From Pseudomonadota bacterium (GTDB taxonomy: Bacteria; Pseudomonadota; Alphaproteobacteria; Rhizobiales; Rhizobiaceae), in the NCBI GenBank assembly GCA_023416545.1, contig JAEZHO010000385.1:1-8936 (forward strand): a stretch of 8,936 nt of DNA, given 5' to 3'. Position 1 is the first letter of the stretch, and each line of letters opens with the position of its first letter. The notes under the pieces were generated by a model. The model ran no database searches. It had not been told where the DNA came from and saw only the letters and a list, made by a program, of their open reading frames with translations. A program made the translations under genes and the position numbers. Below are positions 1 through 4,753 of this stretch, piece after piece.

Positions 1-687
1 GTCGAGGCCCAGCACCGCGTCTCGACGATGAAGCTCGTCGAGACGGTGGAGGAGCAGGCGCTGTTGGAGACCCTGCTGGAGGAGACGAAGCCCGCCTTTC
101 CCCCCGAATGCGCCGGGCTCGACTACCTGCTCGCCACGCCCTTCCGCTATGGCGCAAGCTATCCGCAGGGATCGCGCTTCCGCCGCGCCGGGCGAACCCC
201 CGGCGTCTTCTATGCGGCGGCCCGGGTGGAGACGGCGATCGCCGAAATGGCCTTCTACCGCATGCTGTTCTTCGCGGAATCTCCCGATACGCCGCTTGCC
301 GTCAATGCGGCCGAATACACCGCCTTTGCGGCATCCGTCGCAACGCAGGCCGCAATCGACCTGACCGTCCCGCCGCTCGACCGGGACCGTCCCGCCTGGG
401 AGCATCGCACCGATTACGCCGCCTGCCAGGCGCTCGCCGACAAGGCGCGCGAGGCGGGGCTCGAGGCAATCCTCTACCGTTCCGTGCGCGATCCGGAAGG
501 CGGCCTCAATCTCGCGCTCCTGTCGGCGGGAGCGTTTGCGAAGCGTGAGCCGGTGGAGCGCCAGACATGGCGCATGCGGCTCTCGGTGGCCGGCGTCCAG
601 GCGATGCGCGACTTTCCGCTCCTGCGCATCGGTTTTTCCATGCGGGGCTTCGCCGCCGATCCGCGGATTGCCGCGCGGCTTACCTGA
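1..687 (+). CDS. RES-domain toxin (NAD+-targeting family), 5' end missing
   Basis: The reading frame is open from base 1 and ends at TGA 685-687. The first ATG is at 28, but nine codons before it stay in frame (EAQHRVST, then MKLVETV) and look like continuous family sequence, with no ribosome binding site before 28. I therefore treat the gene as starting before the window. Counting from Met 28, the RES signatures are visible: a Phe-Arg-Tyr-Gly segment at 39-42, a Ser-Arg-Phe-Arg segment at 49-52, PGVFYAA at 58-64, the Glu of ETAIAE at 68-73, and Tyr-Arg-Ser at 150-152. The conserved Arg, Glu and Ser that name the family are thus all present. Characterised RES toxins (MbcT, ParT) degrade or consume NAD+ or modify a target with it, and are usually paired with an Xre/DUF2384 antitoxin encoded just upstream. 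That partner would lie outside this window. The stop overlaps the end of the opposing marR gene by 8 bases. Confidence 0.85.
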   Translation, partial: VEAQHRVSTMKLVETVEEQALLETLLEETKPAFPPECAGLDYLLATPFRYGASYPQGSRFRRAGRTPGVFYAAARVETAIAEMAFYRMLFFAESPDTPLAVNAAEYTAFAASVATQAAIDLTVPPLDRDRPAWEHRTDYAACQALADKAREAGLEAILYRSVRDPEGGLNLALLSAGAFAKREPVERQTWRMRLSVAGVQAMRDFPLLRIGFSMRGFAADPRIAARLT

Positions 688-1123
688 TCGACGCGAGCGT
701 CTCCCGCAGCGGCGCAATTGCATCGCCAAGTTCCTCGTCGAGTTCGCCATGCACCCGCTGCCAGACCGGTACGGCCTGCGACAGGACCGCGGTTCCCTCG
801 CCGGTCAGCCGCATCAGCCGGCTGCGCCTGTCTTCCGGATGGGGGATGGTCTCCACCAGGCTGCGCCGCTCCAGCACCTTGACGGCGGCCGTCAGCGTCG
901 TGCGGTCCATGGCCAGCAATTCCGCCACCGGGCCCATCGGCACCGGCTGCGGCCGGTTGAGCGCCATCATCAGCGAGAACTGCCCGTTGGTGAGGCCGAG
1001 CGGCTTCAGAGCATGGTCGAAGCGGCGCGCCAGCGCCCGGGCGGCCCGCTGCGCATGCAGGCACAGGCAGTTGTCGCGGACATGAAGGGTGGTGGAGAAG
1101 GGAATCGGCATGGCGTTTGACAT
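680..1123 (-). CDS. MarR-family transcriptional repressor with N-terminal CxC
   Basis: A 147-residue protein, the normal length for a MarR-family dimeric winged-helix regulator. Helices at about 15-45 and 112-146 would form the dimer interface. The winged helix spans about 45-107: recognition region MDRTTLTAAVKVLERRSLV at 72-90, wing around 94-106 containing the family-typical PEDRRSRL. Two cysteines, C19 and C21, lie in the first helix, near where OhrR-type sensors carry their peroxide-reactive cysteine. A redox role is an inference only. The gene is divergent from the DUF899 cluster. The gap between them contains a perfect palindrome, so autoregulation and repression of the cluster are likely. 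The ATG at 1123 has no Shine-Dalgarno sequence, and the inferred transcription start falls on or next to it, so translation may be leaderless. The alternative ATG at 1111 has no better ribosome site. Confidence 0.9.
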   Translation of the reverse strand: MSNAMPIPFSTTLHVRDNCLCLHAQRAARALARRFDHALKPLGLTNGQFSLMMALNRPQPVPMGPVAELLAMDRTTLTAAVKVLERRSLVETIPHPEDRRSRLMRLTGEGTAVLSQAVPVWQRVHGELDEELGDAIAPLRETLASIR

Positions 1124-1145
1124 GGATTAGTTATGTTGATATCAA
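1117..1145 (+). promoter_or_regulatory. Putative sigma-70 promoter of the DUF899-DUF1579-VOC cluster
   Basis: A perfect -35 TTGACA at 1117-1122 is followed by a 17-base spacer and TATCAA at 1140-1145 (4/6 match to TATAAT). The -35 overlaps the first codons of the divergent marR gene. The -10 lies inside the 1135-1146 palindrome, the classic arrangement for repression by blocking RNA polymerase. Transcription would start near 1152, which rules out the ATG at 1151 as start of the DUF899 gene and supports 1175. Confidence 0.6.
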
Positions 1146-1157
1146 CGTAAATGTCAA
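1130..1157 (-). promoter_or_regulatory. Putative sigma-70 promoter of marR
   Basis: On the minus strand a perfect TTGACA (complement of 1152-1157) is followed after 16 bases by CATAAC (complement of 1130-1135), a 4/6 match to TATAAT. The expected start of transcription is near base 1123, which is the first base of the marR ATG. The -10 overlaps the 1135-1146 palindrome only at its edge, and the spacer contains the rest of it. Confidence 0.5.
1131..1150. promoter_or_regulatory. Palindromic operator, probably for the MarR protein
   Basis: The core GTTGATATCAAC (1135-1146) is a perfect 12-base palindrome. It extends to a 20-base near-palindrome, with TTA on the left and TAA on the right, interrupted by one mismatched pair (T1134/G1147). 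Size and symmetry fit a MarR dimer. It lies between the two divergent genes and covers the -10 element of the rightward promoter. Confidence 0.65.
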
Positions 1158-1162
1158 GCCAG

Positions 1163-1168
1163 AGGAGG
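1163..1168 (+). promoter_or_regulatory. Ribosome binding site that fixes the DUF899 start
   Basis: A perfect AGGAGG lies 6 bases before ATG 1175. Two other in-frame ATG codons (1151, 1169) lack a properly placed site. Confidence 0.8.
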
Positions 1169-1174
1169 ATGAGC

Positions 1175-1921
1175 ATGAACGCGATCACGTCGCCGGAAAA
1201 TGCAGTCGTGTCCCGGGAGGAATGGCTGGAGGCGCGCCGCAGGCTCCTTGAACTGGAGAAGGAGGAGACCCGGCTGCGCGACCGGGTGCGGGCGGAACGC
1301 CGTTCGCTTCCCTGGGTGAAGATGGAAAAGGACTATGTCTTCCACGCGCCGGACGGGGAGAAGCGGTTAGCCGATCTCTTCGACGGCCGCAGCCAGCTGG
1401 TCGTATATCACTTCATGCTCGGCCCCGACTGGGATGCCGGCTGCACCGGCTGCTCCTTCCAGTCGGACCATATCGATGGCGCGCTCGTCCATCTCAACAA
1501 CCACGACGTCACCTATGTCGCCGTCTCCCGGGCGCCGATCGAGAAGATCGAGGCCTACCGCAGGCGCATGGGCTGGAAGTTTCCCTGGGTCTCCTCCCAC
1601 GGTTCGGACTTCAACTACGATTTCCACGTGTCCTTCACCCCGGAAGATCTCGCGAGCGGCAGCGTCCGCTACAATTTCACCGAGATCCCGCGCGAGCAGG
1701 CCCATGACGAGCTTCCGGGCCTCTCGGCCTTCTACAGGAACGGCAAGGGCGAGGTCTTTCATACCTATTCCGCCTATGCCCGCGGCGGGGAGGAACTGAT
1801 CGGCACGCTGATGATCCTCGACCGCGCCCCCTTCGGGCGCAACGAGGATGCCACCATGGACTTCGTCAAGCGGCACGACGAGTACCAGGAGAAGCCCGAG
1901 GTTTCATCCTCCTGCCACTAA
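1175..1921 (+). CDS. DUF899 thioredoxin-like family protein
   Basis: A 248-residue protein recognisable as the DUF899 family, which has a thioredoxin-like fold and unknown substrate. An N-terminal charged helix at about 14-45 is followed by SLPWVKMEKDYVF (44-56), the strand LVVYHFMLGPDWDAGCTGCSF (75-95) carrying a CxxC pair C90/C93, a strand VTYVAVSRAP (112-121), and the family-typical GWKFPWVSSHGSDFNYDF segment (133-150). The CxxC stands where the thioredoxin active site would be, but the order G-C-T-G-C differs from classical CGPC, so oxidoreductase activity is not proven. The sequence ends in SSCH with a third cysteine (C247). The start at 1175 is chosen because AGGAGG (1163-1168) sits six bases upstream. 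In-frame ATGs at 1151 and 1169 overlap or precede that site. First gene of the presumed MarR-controlled cluster, 40 bases before the DUF1579 gene. Confidence 0.88.
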   Translation: MNAITSPENAVVSREEWLEARRRLLELEKEETRLRDRVRAERRSLPWVKMEKDYVFHAPDGEKRLADLFDGRSQLVVYHFMLGPDWDAGCTGCSFQSDHIDGALVHLNNHDVTYVAVSRAPIEKIEAYRRRMGWKFPWVSSHGSDFNYDFHVSFTPEDLASGSVRYNFTEIPREQAHDELPGLSAFYRNGKGEVFHTYSAYARGGEELIGTLMILDRAPFGRNEDATMDFVKRHDEYQEKPEVSSSCH

Positions 1922-1948
1922 GCCGTCGCAGGATATTGCCCCGTCAAC

Positions 1949-1955
1949 AGGAGGA
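1949..1955 (+). promoter_or_regulatory. Ribosome binding site of the DUF1579 gene
   Basis: AGGAGGA at 1949-1955 stands 6 bases before ATG 1962. Four in-frame ATGs are clustered here (1956, 1962, 1968, 1974). 1962 has the best spacing; 1968 is the second choice. Confidence 0.65.
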
Positions 1956-1961
1956 ATGGCC

Positions 1962-2435
1962 ATGGGAATGGAGATGGCGAAGCCGCGGACCGAACACGGC
2001 TTCCTGCAGAAGCTCGTCGGCACCTGGAGCGTGACCTCGCCGGACATGGCCGGCGCGCCGGCCTGGACCGAACTCGTCCGCTCGCTGCACGGCATCTGGT
2101 TCGTCGCGGAAGGCAGCGGCGAGATGCCGGGTGGCGGTGATGCCACCACGGTGATGACCCTCGGCTACGATCCGGACAGGGGCAAGTACGTGGGCAGCTG
2201 GATAGGTTCGATGATGACCCATATGTGGGTCTACGAGGGCGAGGTCTCCGACGACGGCACGACCCTCAGCCTCTATACGACCGGGCCGGACTTCGAAAAC
2301 CCCGGCAGCACCGGCCGGTATCGCGAGCAGATCGTCTTCCGGGACGATGACAACCGCATCTTCAATTCCAGCCTCCTGCAGCCCGACGGCAGCTGGAAGC
2401 AATTCATGGAAGCCCATTACAGCCGCATGTCCTAG
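1962..2435 (+). CDS. DUF1579 family protein
   Basis: A 157-residue cytoplasmic-looking protein without signal peptide or membrane segment. The order fits DUF1579: an N-terminal EHGFLQKLVGTWSV motif (11-24), an alternating strand pattern, GIWFVAEGSGEM (44-55), TLGYDPDRGKYVGSWIGSM (66-84), a DGTTLSLYTTGPDF stretch (98-111), and FRDDDNRIF (126-134). The family is thought to form a small lipocalin-like beta barrel, and members are often found beside VOC or START-type proteins. No enzymatic activity is established and I cannot name a ligand. It follows the DUF899 gene after 40 bases, and the VOC gene starts 49 bases after its stop, so the three are probably cotranscribed. A start much further upstream, inside the DUF899 gene, is possible in frame but would read through the other gene's codons and is not supported. 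Confidence 0.82.
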   Translation: MGMEMAKPRTEHGFLQKLVGTWSVTSPDMAGAPAWTELVRSLHGIWFVAEGSGEMPGGGDATTVMTLGYDPDRGKYVGSWIGSMMTHMWVYEGEVSDDGTTLSLYTTGPDFENPGSTGRYREQIVFRDDDNRIFNSSLLQPDGSWKQFMEAHYSRMS

Positions 2436-2440
2436 ATCGG

Positions 2441-2466
2441 GCACGGCCACGCGAGCCCGGCCGTGC
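2441..2466 (+). other. GC-rich stem-loop between the DUF1579 and VOC genes
   Basis: GCACGGCC (2441-2448) pairs perfectly with GGCCGTGC (2459-2466) around a 10-base loop. No T-run follows and the VOC ribosome site begins a few bases later. An mRNA processing or stabilising element, or a weak attenuator, is more likely than a full terminator. Confidence 0.45.
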
Positions 2467-2484
2467 GCCGGGGAGGAGGAAGAC

Positions 2485-3297
2485 ATGCTGCAGACCTCGC
2501 CGGAAACGCGAAGCGAAACCCACGGCAAGTTCATCTGGTGCGAACTGATGACCTCGGACACCGGGGCGGCCGGCCGCTTCTATGCGGCGGGCCTCGGCTG
2601 GTCCGTCAGGCCCATGCCGATGGACGGCGGCCCGCCTTACGACCTTTTCCAGCTGGGGGAGGGCGAGGGATGCCCCGGCATCGGCGGGATGATGCCGCTG
2701 CCCGCCCATCTCGCCGGCCATGTCCCGCCCAACTGGACGGGCTATGTCGCCGTCGATGACGTCGACGGGACGGCGCGGGAGTTCCAGGAAAGCGGCGGCA
2801 CGGTGCATCGCCAGCCGGAGGACATTCCCCAGGTCGGGCGCTTTGCCGTGGTCGCCGATCCGCATGGCGCCGTTCTCGACATCATGACGCCGCTGCCGAT
2901 GGACGACATGCCTCCCGCGCCGCCGGAGGGCACGCCCGGCACGGTCGGCTGGCACGAACTCTACGCGGCCGACCTCGAGGAGGCGTTCGACTTCTACGGC
3001 CGCGTGTTCGGCTGGACCAGGGACCGCGACATCGACATCGGGCCGATGGGCACCTACCGGATATTTTCCGAACACGGCAAGCAGACGGGCGGCATGATGA
3101 CGCGGCCGGAGAGCGTTCCGGCGCCCTGCTGGGTCTACTATTTCAACGTCGAGAGCGTCGAGGCCGCGGCCGGCCGTGTCACGGCAGGCGGAGGCCAGGT
3201 GGTGAGCGGGCCGATGGAGGTTCCCGGCGGCAGCTGGATCGTCCAGTGCACCGATCCGCAGGGCGCCTTCTTCTGCCTCGCTTCCATGCGAAAATGA
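2485..3297 (+). CDS. Two-domain VOC (glyoxalase/dioxygenase fold) protein
   Basis: A 270-residue protein made of two tandem VOC modules: domain 1 at about 14-137 and domain 2 at about 152-268, joined by a proline-rich linker (DDMPPAPPEGTPGTVG). Each module begins with a short strand (FIWCEL; GWHELY), has an FYxxxxGW helix-strand (RFYAAGLGW at 31-39; DFYGRVFGW at 169-177), and ends in a strand containing ADPHGAVLDI (124-133) or CTDPQGAFFCL (255-265). Family members use a metal held by His/Glu residues. Here the usual ligands are incomplete: domain 1 starts with Cys-Glu and ends with Asp, and domain 2 has His157/Glu158 but ends in Phe. It may therefore bind a ligand rather than catalyse. It resembles the actinobacterial CFP-30B/27-kDa antigen group of double-VOC proteins. 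GGAGGAGGAAG lies just before ATG 2485. The stop TGA is followed directly by TAA. Last gene of the presumed MarR-controlled cluster. Confidence 0.85.
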   Translation: MLQTSPETRSETHGKFIWCELMTSDTGAAGRFYAAGLGWSVRPMPMDGGPPYDLFQLGEGEGCPGIGGMMPLPAHLAGHVPPNWTGYVAVDDVDGTAREFQESGGTVHRQPEDIPQVGRFAVVADPHGAVLDIMTPLPMDDMPPAPPEGTPGTVGWHELYAADLEEAFDFYGRVFGWTRDRDIDIGPMGTYRIFSEHGKQTGGMMTRPESVPAPCWVYYFNVESVEAAAGRVTAGGGQVVSGPMEVPGGSWIVQCTDPQGAFFCLASMRK

Positions 3298-3305
3298 TAA
3301 TACAC

Positions 3306-3321
3306 CGGGGGCAGCGCCCCG
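3306..3321 (+). terminator. Possible terminator hairpin after the VOC gene
   Basis: CGGGG (3306-3310) and CCCCG (3317-3321) can pair around a 6-base loop, or GGGGC with GCCCC around AGC. A short TGTTT follows. The stem is short but strong and is placed just after the last gene of the cluster. Confidence 0.4.
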
Positions 3322-3352
3322 CTGTTTCCATCGCCGTTAAAACTGGGTTCAT

Positions 3353-3377
3353 GGAACTGCTGCTACAGGCGTCGGTT
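3353..3377 (+). promoter_or_regulatory. Putative EcfG/RpoE2-type general stress promoter
   Basis: GGAAC at 3353-3357, then 16 bases, then GGTT at 3374-3377. This fits the published Sinorhizobium RpoE2 consensus GGAAC-N18-TT and nearly fits the broader alphaproteobacterial GGAAC-N16/17-CGTT. It lies 45 bases before the receiver-like gene, a normal leader length. The same pattern with identical spacing recurs at 4123-4147. Confidence 0.6.
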
Positions 3378-3411
3378 GGAGCGCATGTGGAAGCGTGCGG
3401 CACCCTGTACG

Positions 3412-3416
3412 AAAGG
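3412..3416 (+). promoter_or_regulatory. Ribosome binding site that decides the receiver-like start
   Basis: AAAGG at 3412-3416 lies 6 bases before ATG 3423. Earlier in-frame ATGs (3246, 3294, 3351) either lie inside or at the end of the VOC gene or fall before the putative transcription start. Confidence 0.5.
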
Positions 3417-3422
3417 CGATGG

Positions 3423-3770
3423 ATGCGCAGGATCAGGCTGATGGTGATTGGACCGCCACCATATCTATCTCCCGCCGTCCGTCAGGCGTGGAACCGCGCC
3501 GGAATCGATCTCGAAGGACCCTACAGTTCGAGAGAGTTTGCCTCGAAGCTCGTCGAGGCATCCTTCGATGGTGCCGTGATCGACGTGGATTACGATGCGC
3601 CCACCCTCCTGCAGGTGGTCGAGGTGCTGGATGCCTTCGGGGTGCCGGCGATCTTTGCCGGTTGCAGGCGGGCCCCCGCTGCTGGCGGCTATACGCTCTC
3701 CACCAATCCGGAAGCGATCAACGCGATTGTCCGCAGCCTGCTGGGCTCGGAGGCGAGCACCATCCAGTAA
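3423..3770 (+). CDS. Degenerate stand-alone receiver-like protein
   Basis: A 115-residue protein with the size and alternating strand/helix plan of a response-regulator receiver domain and no output domain. Visible elements: strand 1 IRLMVIG (4-10); strand 3 DGAVIDVDYDAP (49-60), with Asp54 at the phosphorylation position; helix TLLQVVEVLDAFG (61-73); strand 4 VPAIFAG (74-80), matching the VPVIFLTG type motif. Key residues are missing: no acidic pair after strand 1 (GPPPYLS instead), and no clear conserved Lys after strand 5, where the sequence reads TLSTNPEAINAIVRSLL. Similar short proteins occur in rhizobia. Phosphorylation is doubtful; it may act by binding a partner in signalling. The start at 3423 keeps the whole domain and leaves a 45-base leader after the putative stress promoter. 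An upstream extension to 3351 would encode a segment unlike the fold. Confidence 0.7.
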   Translation: MRRIRLMVIGPPPYLSPAVRQAWNRAGIDLEGPYSSREFASKLVEASFDGAVIDVDYDAPTLLQVVEVLDAFGVPAIFAGCRRAPAAGGYTLSTNPEAINAIVRSLLGSEASTIQ

Positions 3771-3826
3771 CATTTGTAATTGCCGTGTAACGCGGGCGTT
3801 CTATGGTTGCCGTCTAGCCTTGTGGC

Positions 3827-3840
3827 GCGGCTTCGGCTGC
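3827..3840 (+). other. Hairpin with C(UUCG)G tetraloop
   Basis: GCGGC (3827-3831) and GCTGC (3836-3840) pair, with one G-U, around TTCG, giving the unusually stable C(UUCG)G loop in RNA. It lies between the receiver-like gene and the 79-residue gene. No T-run follows. It could slow or end transcription or protect the mRNA end. Elsewhere in 3771-3865 I see only a weak TTGCCG-N16-TATGGT promoter candidate (3780-3807). Confidence 0.3.
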
Positions 3841-3865
3841 CATCCCCCGCCAGCGGAGATTGCCC

Positions 3866-4105
3866 ATGCCCGATCGGTACTTCTATCCTGGGATACTCGC
3901 CTCCGATGACCTGAAGCTTCTCCAGGACACGGTTCGCGACGTGCTGACCCTCGAAGCCGGCCTCGGTGCCGTGCGCGATCCCGAAATGGTCGCGAGGATC
4001 GTCCTTCGGCTCTACAGGACCGGTCTCACCGAACGGGGCAAGCTGATGGAACTCGCCGGCCTGATGGTCGACCGGCGGGCGCTGGTCGGTAGTCCCGCAT
4101 TCTGA
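3866..4105 (+). CDS. Small conserved-looking protein of unknown function
   Basis: A 79-residue protein that I do not recognise by family name. It is soluble and mostly helical: LKLLQDTVRDVLTLEAGL (16-33), PEMVARIVLRLYRTGL (39-54) and ERGKLMELAGLMVDRR (56-71), with an acidic/hydrophobic heptad-like pattern and no cysteine or membrane segment. The coding frame has the same strong G/C third-position bias as its neighbours, supporting a real gene. ATG 3866 is preceded by GGAG at 3854-3857 with 8 bases of spacing. The in-frame TTG at 3860 is a poorer alternative. It lies 95 bases after the receiver-like gene and 66 bases before the sigma gene, whose own promoter sits between. A role as a small partner protein in this regulatory group is possible, but nothing in the sequence proves it. 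It does not show the signature of a NepR anti-sigma factor that I could identify. Confidence 0.6.
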   Translation: MPDRYFYPGILASDDLKLLQDTVRDVLTLEAGLGAVRDPEMVARIVLRLYRTGLTERGKLMELAGLMVDRRALVGSPAF

Positions 4106-4122
4106 TCCGGTCCCGTCATCCG

Positions 4123-4147
4123 GGAACCAAAACGCCCTGTGCGGATT
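4123..4147 (+). promoter_or_regulatory. Putative EcfG/RpoE2-type promoter of the ECF sigma gene
   Basis: GGAAC at 4123-4127 (within GGGAACC), 16 bases, then GATT at 4144-4147, giving GGAAC-N18-TT. Transcription would begin near 4154, leaving room for the AGGAGGAG ribosome site (4158-4165) before ATG 4172. Fit of the -10 is a little weaker than at 3353-3377. Confidence 0.55.
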
Positions 4148-4171
4148 GACTAGGTTCAGGAGGAGACCCCC

Positions 4172-4696
4172 ATGCAGGATACAGCAGGTGACGCCCGCAC
4201 GCGGGTGGACATCGTCGAGTTGATACCGGTCTTGAAGAGTTTCGCGCGGCGCTTCTACAGCAATTCTCACGACGTCGATGACCTGGTGCAGGAAACGGTG
4301 CTGCGCGCGCTCGCCAATCTCGACAAGTTCCAGCCGGGCACGAGCATGAAGTCCTGGACCTTCACGATCATGCGCAACACGTTCTGCACGCGCTACGGCC
4401 GCGGCAAGCGGGAATTCGTCGGTGCCGGCGAATGCGCCTCGCTGCAGCGATCCATCGATGCCCCGCAGGAATGGGCGGTCCGGGCCCGGGAATTCGACCG
4501 AGCGCTCGCCGGGCTTCCCGATCACTACCGCGAGGCGTTCGAGATCGTGCTGATGCGCGGCGAAAGCTACGAGACGGCGTCGTCGCTCTGCAGATGCCCG
4601 GTCGGCACGATCAAGAGCCGGGTCAACCGCGCCCGCATGGCCATCCTCAAGAGCCTCGGCGAAGACGGCGCCTGTGGCACCGTCGACGTGCAGTGA
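4172..4696 (+). CDS. ECF-type RNA polymerase sigma factor
   Basis: A 174-residue group IV sigma factor consisting of region 2 and region 4 only. Region 2 (about 16-82) carries the core-binding motif HDVDDLVQETVLRAL at 33-47 and the -10 recognition segment SMKSWTFTIMRNTF at 58-71. Region 4 (about 106-160) carries LAGLPDHYREAFEIVLMRG (112-130) and the helix-turn-helix YETASSLCRCPVGTIKSRVNRAR (133-155). The protein resembles alphaproteobacterial EcfG/RpoE2-like sigma factors, but I cannot assign a numbered ECF group with confidence. No obvious anti-sigma gene (NepR, ChrR-like zinc protein or membrane anti-sigma) is adjacent. Control may therefore be transcriptional, through the GGAAC promoter upstream, or come from a distant partner. 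Strong ribosome site AGGAGG at 4158-4163. The channel gene starts 57 bases downstream and could be cotranscribed. Confidence 0.9.
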   Translation: MQDTAGDARTRVDIVELIPVLKSFARRFYSNSHDVDDLVQETVLRALANLDKFQPGTSMKSWTFTIMRNTFCTRYGRGKREFVGAGECASLQRSIDAPQEWAVRAREFDRALAGLPDHYREAFEIVLMRGESYETASSLCRCPVGTIKSRVNRARMAILKSLGEDGACGTVDVQ

Positions 4697-4753
4697 TATC
4701 CCGCCGTCCTTGTCTGGCCTGATGCCTTCGTCCCGGCCGCCACGGTCCCTCGC

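Noticed and set aside
3787..3810. GTAAC-like stress promoter before the 79-residue gene.
   Set aside because: First base of the motif core is altered and the spacing to the TT is 15, outside the accepted range.
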